Shown: positions 27,109 through 35,662 of the stretch, piece by piece
Layout: every line of letters begins with the position of its first letter
Position numbering within the stretch: the stretch's first letter is position 1
From: an uncultured Paracoccaceae bacterium
GTDB taxonomy: Bacteria; Pseudomonadota; Alphaproteobacteria; Rhodobacterales; Rhodobacteraceae
Assembly (NCBI GenBank): GCA_947503925.1
Contig: CANNFQ010000001.1
Location: 806,001 to 870,000, forward strand
Length of the DNA: 64,000 nt
Reading direction: 5' to 3'
The notes under the pieces: model-generated
Seen by the model: the letters and a program-made list of their open reading frames with translations, nothing else
Told to the model about the DNA's origin: nothing
Databases searched by the model: none
Translations under genes and position numbers: made by a program

Positions 27109-28026
27109 CTATTGTGTTGGGATGGCCCGCAGCGCGTCCGAGACCAGTTCCGAAAACGCCGCTTGGGTTGGGGTCATGGCTTTGTCTGTCAGTGTATAAA
27201 TCCCGATCTCGATGTTTTGTATCGGTTGGTCGGTGACCGAGAGCATCTTAATTCCATGCGCATCCAAGTACACATCGGTGGCCATCGGATAGATGAGATA
27301 TGCATCGCTATCTTGCAAAATGCTGATGCCTGAGGTCATGGAGTTAGATGTGTATTGGGCGCGGACGTTTGACAGATGTTCGTGATCCGTCATCGGTGCA
27401 GACTTGTCGACGATGCCAAGGTGTCTGTTCACGACTGGTGCCACATCGACCCTTGGGTAATCGATCAGGTCAGCTTGGGTTATGTTATTGCCCTGCAACG
27501 GGTGGTCTTGTCGCGCGAAAAACCCGTCTTCTACGTTGATTAAGCGTTCAAACCGGAAGGTTGTCGGATCATTCAAGTGCAAGACTTTGGTACCAACAAA
27601 CATTGCGGTATCCCCCGCCAACAGGTCACGTAGCCCATCATAGCTGCTTGAAATGTCGACATGCACAGCGGTATCGGGGTGCAGTTTCGAAAAATCTTTG
27701 ATGGATTTCCGAATACCCAGCTCCCACCAAGTAAATCCGCACGTCACTTTAAGGGTCGGGCGACTTCCAAGTCGCATAGCGCGCAACTCAGCCTCTGCAT
27801 GATCGTTCAGGCGAGCCATTACCCTGACGTGTTCATAGAGCACCCGGCCAAATTCGGTCAGAACCACTCCTCGCGAACCTCGCGTAAACAACGGGACTCC
27901 ATGTTCCTCTTCAAGGCGACGCAAGTTTACCGATACAGTGGGCTGAGAAACGTTCATCGCTTCGGCGGCCAACGTTACGTTACCGGTCTCGGCGACGGCA
28001 ATAAATTGTTTGAGCTTGCGATCCAT
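27109..28026 (-). CDS. LysR-family regulator of the alpha-glucoside locus
   Basis: 305 residues from MDRKLKQF; the frame extends 29 codons upstream but that part lies in the regulatory region. N-terminal winged HTH (about 1-60, AEAMNVSQPTVSVNLRRLEEEHGVPLF), then a periplasmic-binding-like effector domain. It sits between the ABC operon (same strand) and the divergent GH13 gene; local control of both is likely. LacI-type regulators are more usual for such transporters, so the LysR partner is slightly unusual. Confidence 0.88.
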   Translation of the reverse strand: MDRKLKQFIAVAETGNVTLAAEAMNVSQPTVSVNLRRLEEEHGVPLFTRGSRGVVLTEFGRVLYEHVRVMARLNDHAEAELRAMRLGSRPTLKVTCGFTWWELGIRKSIKDFSKLHPDTAVHVDISSSYDGLRDLLAGDTAMFVGTKVLHLNDPTTFRFERLINVEDGFFARQDHPLQGNNITQADLIDYPRVDVAPVVNRHLGIVDKSAPMTDHEHLSNVRAQYTSNSMTSGISILQDSDAYLIYPMATDVYLDAHGIKMLSVTDQPIQNIEIGIYTLTDKAMTPTQAAFSELVSDALRAIPTQ

Positions 28027-28113
28027 GGTTTTCCCATATGAAATATCTATTGAAGTGGCGATATATCGTATTTCTATAATTTCGACTCTTTCGATACTCA
28101 ATCCGTAACGCAC

Positions 28114-28133
28114 AAAATACGCATTTGCGCGTA
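28114..28133. promoter_or_regulatory. Palindromic operator candidate upstream of the alpha-glucosidase gene
   Basis: AAAATACGC-N6-GCGTA: five-base perfect arms, sharing AAAATACG, TTTG and CGTA with the site at 27074-27092. It is 68 bases upstream of the GH13 start. A third short palindrome CGATATATCG lies at 28059-28068 just upstream of the LysR start. Confidence 0.5.
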
Positions 28134-28200
28134 CCTCCCGGCCTTGGTGACCTTTGGGTCATCAAGGCCCCTCAGTATTTGGATTTCGAAGGAAGATCAC

Positions 28201-29853
28201 ATGACTCAAGCTATGCAGCCTTGGTGGAAAACGGCGACCGGTTATCAGATTTACCCGCGCAGTTTTTGTGACAGCAATGGTGACGGGATCGGGGACCTTG
28301 GGGGGATTATCTCCAAACTTGACCATCTGCGCGACCTTGGCATCGGGTTTATCTGGTTGTCGCCCGTCTATGCCTCACCGATGCGCGACAACGGCTACGA
28401 TATTTCGGACTACCGACAAATTGCACCGGAATTCGGAACGTTGGACGACTTTGATGCGCTGGTGACCCAAGCGCGGGACAAAGGTATTCGCATCGTCATG
28501 GATTTGGTGGTGAACCACTGTTCGTCTGAACACGAGTGGTTCCTGAAAGCCTGCCAATCGCGTGATTGTCCTGAACATGATTTCTTCTATTGGCGGGATC
28601 AGCGGCCAGACACCAATGGCCCGCCCGACGATCAGCGTGCTTGTTTTGGTGGCTCTGCTTGGACATGGGTCGAATCTGTCGGACGGTATTATTATGGTCA
28701 TTTTGGCGCCCAACAGCCCGAGTTGAACTGGCATAACCCTGCGTTGCGACGCGAAGTGTTCGACGTGATGAACTGGTGGCTGGACAAGGGGATCGGTGGT
28801 TTTCGCATTGATGTGATTGAGTTGATCGGAAAGGACCTTGATAACCGCGTGTATGTCGAAGGGCCTGACATGCACCGGTTTATTGCCGAAATGCACGCGG
28901 CCTGTTTCGCCGGACGCGATATCATGACCGTCGGTGAAAGCTGGTCGGCAAAACCGGACACCGCCCTGCTATATTGCGGTAAGGCCCGCAAAGAAGTGGA
29001 TATGGTTTTCAACTTTAACCATATTGACGCAGCGTGGGACCCTGACAAGGGCAGGTTCGGGCCGAACCTGTTTGATCTGCCAACGCACAAACGAATTCTG
29101 GCGGACTGGCAGCACGCACTTGCGGACGATGGGTGGAATTCGCTGTATTTGTCGAACCACGATCTGCCGCGACCAGTGTCACATTACGGGTGCGACGGGC
29201 CATTTCGTGTGCGATCGGCCAAAATGCTGGCGATGACCATGCATCTGATGAAAGGGACACCCTTCATTTACCAAGGCGAAGAGATCGGCATGACCAACGC
29301 CAATTTCACCGAACTTGGACAATTTCGCGATATCGAGACTCTGGGCCAGTTGACGGAACAGACTGCCCGTGGTGTGTCGCGACAAGAATTCATTGACGGT
29401 GCAAATATAAACGGACGCGATAATGCACGTACGCCGGTTCAGTGGGACAGCAGCGCCCATGCCGGCTTCACCACTGGCGATCCGTGGATTGATGTGAATG
29501 CAAATTATGTTGATATTAACGTGGAGCTAGACCGCGCAGACCCGAACGGCATTTTCGCGTTCTATCAGGATTTGGTCGCGCTTCGGGAAAACCTGGATAT
29601 CGTCACAAAGGGCAGCTTTGCATCACTTTGTTCAAATGACCCAAATGTATTTGTGTATGAAAGGGTGCTAGGAACGCAGCGCCTTCTCGTTCTTGGGAAT
29701 TTTACCAACAAAGCAATAAGCCTTGATGCGGGCGAGCTCTCCGACAAGGACGGCAAAGTCGTTCTTTCGAACATTACAAGAGAAACGCTGAAGTCAAACG
29801 AACATATCCCGCTTGAACCATACGAAGCCTTTGCTCTGCTGAGCGATATCTGA
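28201..29853 (+). CDS. GH13 alpha-glucosidase
   Basis: 550 residues from the ATG at 28201, with GGAAG as ribosome site (the frame opens earlier, at 28144). Oligo-1,6-glucosidase/alpha-glucosidase subfamily: calcium site DSNGDGIGDLGG (24-35), DLVVNH, nucleophile D204 in GGFRIDVI, acid/base E246 in TVGESW, and transition-state D321 in SNHDLPR. No signal peptide, so it hydrolyses imported alpha-glucosides in the cytoplasm. Divergent from the LysR/ABC operon and sharing an operator-like sequence with it. Confidence 0.93.
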   Translation: MTQAMQPWWKTATGYQIYPRSFCDSNGDGIGDLGGIISKLDHLRDLGIGFIWLSPVYASPMRDNGYDISDYRQIAPEFGTLDDFDALVTQARDKGIRIVMDLVVNHCSSEHEWFLKACQSRDCPEHDFFYWRDQRPDTNGPPDDQRACFGGSAWTWVESVGRYYYGHFGAQQPELNWHNPALRREVFDVMNWWLDKGIGGFRIDVIELIGKDLDNRVYVEGPDMHRFIAEMHAACFAGRDIMTVGESWSAKPDTALLYCGKARKEVDMVFNFNHIDAAWDPDKGRFGPNLFDLPTHKRILADWQHALADDGWNSLYLSNHDLPRPVSHYGCDGPFRVRSAKMLAMTMHLMKGTPFIYQGEEIGMTNANFTELGQFRDIETLGQLTEQTARGVSRQEFIDGANINGRDNARTPVQWDSSAHAGFTTGDPWIDVNANYVDINVELDRADPNGIFAFYQDLVALRENLDIVTKGSFASLCSNDPNVFVYERVLGTQRLLVLGNFTNKAISLDAGELSDKDGKVVLSNITRETLKSNEHIPLEPYEAFALLSDI

Positions 29854-30261
29854 TGAAAGAGATATTTCCCAATCGGACTGCTTCAAGCGGAATGAAAGTT
29901 CGTAACTATGATCCGTGACAAAAGTAGACGTTGATGTGTCTGGCCGCGTTGGTAGGATTGGCCTCTGGACCAAATTTCTTGGCACAGTTCTTTACTACCG
30001 CTCTCGATACGAGGGTGAATGACCGGTTTTCCCGCTGCTTGGCGGCATCGGAGTTTAAGCTTACGCGGCATTTTTCGCGCTGCGAGCGCACGCAGCACAA
30101 AATGTGAATTTACAGAATGGGCTCTTCAGGCTCCTTCGCCGCGCATCCCACGAAGAGCCGGTTCGGGAAGCATCGCCATTCGCTGCATCGTGCTTGAACT
30201 TGTCAGATGCGGGACGAAGCGAAGGTGAACGGCAGCTTTAGTCCACAATTCGGACAACTGA
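29854..30261. other. Intergenic region holding repeat copy B
   Basis: 408 bases with no convincing gene between the convergent alpha-glucosidase and MoaF-like genes. The central part is the dispersed repeat. Confidence 0.45.
30022..30217 (+). repeat. Diverged dispersed intergenic repeat, copy B
   Basis: Aligns colinearly with 19634-19830 in the same orientation, about 70-75 percent identical in the best 70-base core (30069-30137 versus 19684-19751). The two copies bracket the 10-kb segment with the lipoprotein, beta-lactamase, DUF2975 and alpha-glucoside genes. Confidence 0.55.
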
Positions 30262-30600
30262 TCATGCTACGCCCAAGCTATGTTGCCCCTTGTTTTGGAA
30301 CACCTCTCTTCCGTGGTTGGCATGCGTGATCAAGGTTCCATCGCGCAGGTTCAACACATTAGACAGACCCAGCCCATCGGCTTCAACCCAGGTGAGCAGG
30401 ATGATTTCAGGGCTCAATACATCAAAGACATATGTCTCTTCGTCAGATTGACCGGCATTGTCACCGGCTTCCCGTGTCCAGCACAAGCGCTTTTCCGATT
30501 TGACATCAATGCGATAGGTTTCATCCAAATAGATAAATTTGAAACTTGCTCCGACAATACTCTCGTGCGTCACCTTTGACGCCATCCCACCACGGCTCAT
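30262..30600 (-). CDS. Small MoaF-like calycin-fold protein
   Basis: 112 residues. The pattern GASFKFIYLDETYRIDV, then KRLCWTREAG, YVFDVLSPEIILLTWVEADGLGLSNVLNLRDGTLITH resembles the beta-barrel of the MoaF family. The start codon overlaps the stop of the DUF1330 gene (ATGA), so both are one operon. Cytoplasmic, no catalytic motif seen. Such barrels bind small hydrophobic ligands; the ligand here is unknown. Confidence 0.6.
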   Translation of the reverse strand: MSRGGMASKVTHESIVGASFKFIYLDETYRIDVKSEKRLCWTREAGDNAGQSDEETYVFDVLSPEIILLTWVEADGLGLSNVLNLRDGTLITHANHGREVFQNKGQHSLGVA

Positions 30601-30893
30601 TCAGTGTTGCCTTCGATAAAAACCGCGCTGAAACGTCCTGCGGATTCCCGCAGTTCTTTCAGGGGCGCGTATTCTTCTGAGTCGTACCAAGTGCGTGCAG
30701 CTTCCAACGATGGGAACTTGATGATGACAGGGTATGTCGGTGCCCAGTCCCCTTCTTTCACATCGACCTCGCCTGCTTTGGTCACGTATTTTCCGCCAAA
30801 GGCATTGGTGATGGGTTCCACAGTTGTGGCATAGGTCTGCATCTTGTCCATGTCTGTGATTTCGAGATTTTGAAATAGGCAGTAGGCTGTCAT
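30597..30893 (-). CDS. DUF1330 family protein
   Basis: 98 residues. A ferredoxin-like (dimeric alpha/beta barrel) small protein: YCLFQNLEITDMDKMQTYA, FGGKYVTKAGE and the conserved PSLEAARTWYDSEEYAPL are the family marks. Function of the family is unknown. First gene of a two-gene minus-strand operon; a LysR gene diverges 73 bases away and is the likely regulator. Confidence 0.85.
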   Translation of the reverse strand: MTAYCLFQNLEITDMDKMQTYATTVEPITNAFGGKYVTKAGEVDVKEGDWAPTYPVIIKFPSLEAARTWYDSEEYAPLKELRESAGRFSAVFIEGNTE

Positions 30894-30966
30894 TTTGTCC
30901 TCGCAGTTTTGCAGTGATCCTTGCCCACCACGTTATTGCTTTCTAATAATGCGTCATAGAGAATAT

Positions 30967-31905
30967 ATGAAGAAAGTCACTTTCTCAGAATTAGAAATGA
31001 ACCGCTTAGCAGAAATTGAAACCTTCATCGCAGTGGTGGACGCCGGGTCGCAACTTGGCGCAGCCCAGCGCCTCAACATCGCAGTGTCTGCCATCAATCG
31101 CCGCATCCATGATCTGGAAGATCGGCTGGGTGTGGAATTGACCTACCGCACACAGCAGGGAACAACCCTGACGCAGTACGGGCAAACCTACTATGACAGA
31201 TGTCTCAGGATCGTCGCCGACCTGAACGAAGCTGACGCGATGATTGCCGGTGAAATGCATCAGTCATCGGGCCTGATCCGCATTGCTGTCCCACAAGCCT
31301 TCGGTGCGGGGCATATAGCGCCGGTAATGAACAAATTTGCCATAGCCAACCCCGACGTCCATTTCGAGATCGATGTCAGTGATCGCCAAATTGATCTGGT
31401 GGACGAACAATATGATTTGGCAATCCGCATTGATGGAACAGAGAAACCGGAGTTGGAAGAGGAGGTCTTGTTCAAGGTGCGCTACCGTCTGTGCGCCAGT
31501 CCCGAATTTTGGCGGACACATGGCCTACCCAAGTCACCAAATGACCTGATTGGACTCCCCGCCCTTGCCTATCGAACCGGAAGCGGCACAAAGCTCTGGG
31601 CGTTCCGGAACAGTTGCGGGAAACTGTTCAAGGTCCCGCTCACAACAAGATACGTGGCCAACAATGGCGGCTATATCATCGAGGCGGCAAAAGCAGGGCT
31701 TGGTATGGCGCTTGAGCCAGAGTTCGTCTGCGGCGAAGCTTTGGACACCGGAAAATTGGTCGCAGCTTTGGACGACTATCAAAGCTATACGCGCTTCGCA
31801 AAAATAGTCCGCCCCAACAACCGGCCACCATCACTGCGTGTGCAAAGGTTCGTTGAGGTTCTGAGAGTCGATTTGTCGCAAAAATTCGGCGATACGTTGA
31901 CATGA
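30967..31905 (+). CDS. LysR-family regulator
   Basis: 312 residues from ATG 30967; another possible start is 30997 (MNRLAEIETF), which matches the family N-terminus best, and neither has a strong ribosome site. N-terminal HTH (IETFIAVVDAGSQLGAAQRLNIAVSAINRRIHDLEDRLGVEL), effector-binding domain of the CrgA-like type. Divergent from the DUF1330/MoaF-like pair, the probable target. Confidence 0.88.
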   Translation: MKKVTFSELEMNRLAEIETFIAVVDAGSQLGAAQRLNIAVSAINRRIHDLEDRLGVELTYRTQQGTTLTQYGQTYYDRCLRIVADLNEADAMIAGEMHQSSGLIRIAVPQAFGAGHIAPVMNKFAIANPDVHFEIDVSDRQIDLVDEQYDLAIRIDGTEKPELEEEVLFKVRYRLCASPEFWRTHGLPKSPNDLIGLPALAYRTGSGTKLWAFRNSCGKLFKVPLTTRYVANNGGYIIEAAKAGLGMALEPEFVCGEALDTGKLVAALDDYQSYTRFAKIVRPNNRPPSLRVQRFVEVLRVDLSQKFGDTLT

Positions 31906-31918
31906 TGATTGCGGAAAA

Positions 31919-32191
31919 TTGAAAGCTGCCTTTGGCCGCATCGCAGAAATTTGGTACTCTGAGCTCTCTACCAACATTGGCGGCGAAAGTCCTGAGCGTC
32001 TGCTCTCAGCTGATGAAGTTAAAAAGATACCGGAGACAGGACGAATGCCAAATGAACTTGCGGTAGCCATCGTTCGACTCACCGGAAATTGTACGGCGTT
32101 CAAAGGAAAATTATGCGGTGCTCCAGTTAAGGTAAATCCAATGAAATCAATGGTCATCTTTCACCGGGCGGAAAAAGTCTGGGGTGACTGA
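31919..32191 (+). CDS. Possible short gene or gene remnant
   Basis: 90-codon frame from a TTG start, 14 bases after the LysR stop. It has some protein-like character (NIGGESPERLLSADEV, GRMPNELAVAIVRLTGN) but no recognised family and no good ribosome site. Could be a degraded remnant. Low confidence. Confidence 0.25.
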   Translation: MKAAFGRIAEIWYSELSTNIGGESPERLLSADEVKKIPETGRMPNELAVAIVRLTGNCTAFKGKLCGAPVKVNPMKSMVIFHRAEKVWGD

Positions 32192-32626
32192 CATCTGGAA
32201 TGGCAGGCAAGCTGCTGAGCATCGACGTCGCGTTGCAGTTTTCTAACGGCCAACTTGCACTTTTTCTCGGAATTGGATGCCCGCAATTGCATCATCGCCG
32301 TTACGCGTTGCCCCGTCTGTCACAGCTTTATCTCGCTTACTGGTTGCGGTTGTTCGAATACCATATTGAGGTGCGCGTTCGGTTCATCTGTGTGAGAGCG
32401 CCGTCGCCCAGGCGAAAGCGGATCGTAGCCATTGTTCCACCGCTACCGACCACAAGACGGAAGATGTGTGGCGATGAACGCGATCTCGACGGCCTGCGCA
32501 GGTTCCCTAAATTGTGCAGGCTTCAGCCCCAATTCTAAGCATTTGATAAGCATTTTGTGACAGGAAAACACCAGGGTCCAATTCATAGCTGCGCCGGGTG
32601 GACAACCGGCAAATCAAGTCGAAAGA
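32192..32626. other. Gene-poor spacer
   Basis: 435 bases. One 112-codon frame (32200-32538) lacks coding features. No RNA gene, repeat copy or terminator was recognised. Confidence 0.35.
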
Positions 32627-33406
32627 TCATACCGTTCCGCCAAGGGATGCGTCGAGCATTCCCAATTCCTGACCGCCTGCCATCATGTCCTGAAGCTCTT
32701 CTGCTGTGACCTCACCCTTTCTGGCTGTGCCAAGGGTTCGACCCTGGTTCAGGACGGTGAATACATCCCCAACGGCGAGTGCGTGCCGGACGTTATGTGT
32801 GATGAAGACAACGGCGACGCCTTCCTTCCAGACCTGATCGATTGTGGCCAGCACGTTGGAGATCTGACGGACACCTAAAGCCGATGTTGGCTCGTCAAGG
32901 ATCAGGACTTTCGCCCCGAAATAAACGGCACGTGCAATTGCGACCGTCTGACGTTCTCCTCCCGATAGCGTGCCAACGGCCTGGTCCGGGCCACGCAGAT
33001 TGATGCCCAACCGCCGCATTTCGTTCATCGTCACCCGGTTGGCAAAATCATGGTCAAAGAAAGGAAGGCCGGCTATCCGCTTAATCGGTTCATTTCCCAT
33101 GAAAAAGTTCCGGCTAACACTCATCAGTGGGATCATGGCCAGATGTTGATGCACAGTGGCGATACCCGCCGCAATTGCGTCGGGTGGGTCGGCAAAATTG
33201 AGCGCTGCACCCTCGAAAATGATGTCGCCGCGCGTCGGCTTATGGGCGCCTGACATCGTCTTGATAAATGTCGATTTCCCTGCGCCGTTATCGCCCAGAA
33301 GGCAATGACATTCCCCCGGGTGCAGGTCGACTGATACACCGGCAAGCGCGATGACAGACCCGAAATGCTTCTCGATATTCTTCATCCGAATAATCGGTCG
33401 CGACAC
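32627..33406 (-). CDS. Ribose-type ABC transporter ATP-binding protein
   Basis: 259 residues from a GTG. Single nucleotide-binding domain of the RbsA/XylG class (one half of the usual two-domain form, as in FrcA): Walker A GDNGAGKS near residue 38, signature LSGGE near 145, Walker B VLILDEPTSALG near 166. It follows the permease stop after one base. Walker and signature residues are intact, unlike the reading frames of its two upstream partners. Confidence 0.88.
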   Translation of the reverse strand: MSRPIIRMKNIEKHFGSVIALAGVSVDLHPGECHCLLGDNGAGKSTFIKTMSGAHKPTRGDIIFEGAALNFADPPDAIAAGIATVHQHLAMIPLMSVSRNFFMGNEPIKRIAGLPFFDHDFANRVTMNEMRRLGINLRGPDQAVGTLSGGERQTVAIARAVYFGAKVLILDEPTSALGVRQISNVLATIDQVWKEGVAVVFITHNVRHALAVGDVFTVLNQGRTLGTARKGEVTAEELQDMMAGGQELGMLDASLGGTV

Positions 33407-33407
33407 C

Positions 33408-34517
33408 TTAGCGCTCTCCGGTGATGATGCGACGGATGTAAGTATTCAAAACAACCGCCAGAAGGAGAATGACGCCAAGGAAAACCCGGAAAAGGGAGCT
33501 CTCGACACCGGCAAAGAACAAACCCTGCTGCACAACGCCAAAGATCAATGCGCCCAAAGCTGCACCAATGACAGAGCCGTAACCGCCCGTCAGCAGGGCA
33601 TCCCCGATCACGACTGCGATGATCGCTTCAAATTCTTTGAGCAATCTACGATCGGCACCGGCGGAACCAAACTCCATGACCTGACAAACGGCAAAGATTG
33701 TGCCGCAAAAGGCGGTGAACATGAACATCAGGATTTTGACGGAATTGACCGGTACGCCCGAATTTCTAGCAGCATCGGCATCGCCGCCCGCCGCGAAGAT
33801 CCAGCTGCCGAACCGGTTTTGCGTAAGCAAGATGTGGCCAAAAATGACAAGGATAAGCGCCCAAACAATCAGCATCGGGATGCCGTCGATAACGGCTTCG
33901 CCCTGACGCGCGCCACGTTGGAACACGCCGATAACGCCGAGCCACTGAAAAAAACACCCCGATTTTGCCACCGAAAATGGGGGCCAGCCAATCGTTCTCA
34001 GCTGCTTCGCGAATGCCGCCAATGATGGTCTTGCGCTCCAATGTCTGTGGAAGGAAGATCGTAAAACCGCTCAGGATGAACAGGGTCGCAAGGGTCACGA
34101 TGAAGCTTGGCAAACCGGTCTTGACCACGATGTAACCATTCGCCGCCCCAATCCGATACAGATGACAAAGGTTGCAAGGATTGCCTGCCACATGGGCCAG
34201 GCGAACGTTAGGCCAAGAATGGCGATCATTATGCCTGCAAATCCGATCATGGAGCCAACGGAAAGGTCGAATTCACCCCCGATCATCAGCAGGCAGGCTC
34301 CAACGGCGATGATCATGAATTGCGCAGATACGACCGACCAGTTCATGACACCCTGCGGATTGAACATACTGCTGTTGTACGCAAAGAGCGCGAAAAATGT
34401 GAACACGGCCACGGTGCCAACCATACCACCCAGCTCGGGCCGGATCAGCGCGCGGCGCAAGGAAGATATTTCCTTTACGCGTTCGTCGCTATCAATTGCA
34501 CCAGCATGATCTGACAT
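33408..34517 (-). pseudogene. Ribose-type ABC permease, broken by two compensating one-base indels
   Basis: Reading from ATG 34517, the protein is a normal RbsC/FrcC-type permease (MIGGEFDLSVGSMIGFAG) until ICIGLG near 34155, where one G seems to be missing from a run of four; the next segment (TGLPSFIVTLATLFILSGFTIFL) continues in another frame until about 33950, where a run of seven T (coding strand) has one base too many and the original frame resumes (WLGVIGVFQ...) to the stop at 33408. Repaired length would be about 369 residues with eight to ten membrane helices. Either a sequencing artefact or a young pseudogene. Confidence 0.8.
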
Positions 34518-34620
34518 GCGAACTCTCCAATATGAACCATCACCGATATTTTGATGCCGGGCGAAGGCGGAATATCTACGATCCGGGCCGCCCTATCTTG
34601 CGGCCCCTCACCTGCTCTGT

Positions 34621-35595
34621 TTAGCGGTACTCGCCTGCGAACTCTTCGACCTTGCCAAGCGCATCAGCGGTCACAAAACCGGGTCCGGAGTTGATGTTGT
34701 TACCCGGAAGCACGCCATAACGGTCGTAGTTGGCAAGAAAGACAACCGGTAAATATGCTTGCAAAAAAGACTGTTGATCGATGCCCCAGGCGATTGTGCC
34801 AGATTTGATCGCCTTGACGATTTCGGTGCCGAGGTCAAACGGGCCGAAATAAATCTCGCCCGTTAGCCCAAGCTCATCCAATGCCAATATGGTTGGGTCA
34901 GCGGAAACCGGACCCAGCGTCAGAACCGCATCTGTATCTGGATTGGCGGTCAGGTACGCCATAACGCGGTTCTTGATCTCCGCAGGGTCACTACCCGAGT
35001 CCATCATCGTGCCGGCAAATTCGACGCCAAGGGCGTCGGCAAAGCCCCGGCAGCGATCCGCAACAACCTTCACCGCAATCGCGTGATTGACGTAGATAAA
35101 GCTTTCAACACCGTCAGATTTTGCGCGCTGGCCTGCAGCAAAACCCGCATCGTATTCAGGCTGCCCGATAAACATCAAAGCACCAATTTCGCGCACCTGC
35201 TCGGGCGTGCCAGAATTCATGATAACAACGTCAATACCCTGATCGATGGCAGATTTGATCGGGCCCGAAAGCACGTCAAAATCCGCGAGCGTGTTGATGA
35301 TCCCATCTGGATTGGACGCTGCGGCCTGATCATTGATACGGGCCATGTCCGCCAAATCGCCGGTTGGCGGGTTTCTGTATTCGACCTCGACATCCAGTTG
35401 ATAACCAGCCAGCGCAATTCCGTTTTTGACCGTATTCCACCAACTGTCGGAATCCGGTGCGTGGCTAACGAGAATGTACTTTAGATCCTCGCCGTGGCCG
35501 TCGGCAATCGCATAACTACCAAACACAGCGCCACAGCTGACGATAGCCGCAAACAAGGGGTTTTCAGGGAAGTCATCATCTTCTTTGATCCTCAT
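34621..35595 (-). CDS. Ribose-type ABC substrate-binding protein, signal peptide out of frame
   Basis: 324-codon open frame; a family 4 (RbsB/XylF) periplasmic binding protein: YILVSHAPDSDSWWNTVKNG, NDQAAASNPDGIINTL, and DTDAVLTLGPVSADPTILALDELG. The open frame begins with an acidic, non-signal N-terminus. Another frame gives a proper signal start MMTSLKTP at 35579, which would join the hydrophobic LFAAIVSCGAVFGSYAIADG if a run of four C (about 35557-35560) had one more base. So the gene is probably frameshifted in the signal peptide. The ligand is unknown. Confidence 0.75.
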   Translation of the reverse strand: MRIKEDDDFPENPLFAAIVSCGAVFGSYAIADGHGEDLKYILVSHAPDSDSWWNTVKNGIALAGYQLDVEVEYRNPPTGDLADMARINDQAAASNPDGIINTLADFDVLSGPIKSAIDQGIDVVIMNSGTPEQVREIGALMFIGQPEYDAGFAAGQRAKSDGVESFIYVNHAIAVKVVADRCRGFADALGVEFAGTMMDSGSDPAEIKNRVMAYLTANPDTDAVLTLGPVSADPTILALDELGLTGEIYFGPFDLGTEIVKAIKSGTIAWGIDQQSFLQAYLPVVFLANYDRYGVLPGNNINSGPGFVTADALGKVEEFAGEYR

Positions 35596-35662
35596 AAATC
35601 ATAATTTTCAACGGGCCGACCGGGTGGTGTGGGTTTCGCCGATCGGCCTCGTAGCGCAGCGT

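Noticed and set aside
33408..34517. Programmed frameshifting in the permease gene
   Set aside because: A functional product would need a correction at a short G run and an opposite one at a T run in the same mRNA; decay or sequencing error is simpler.
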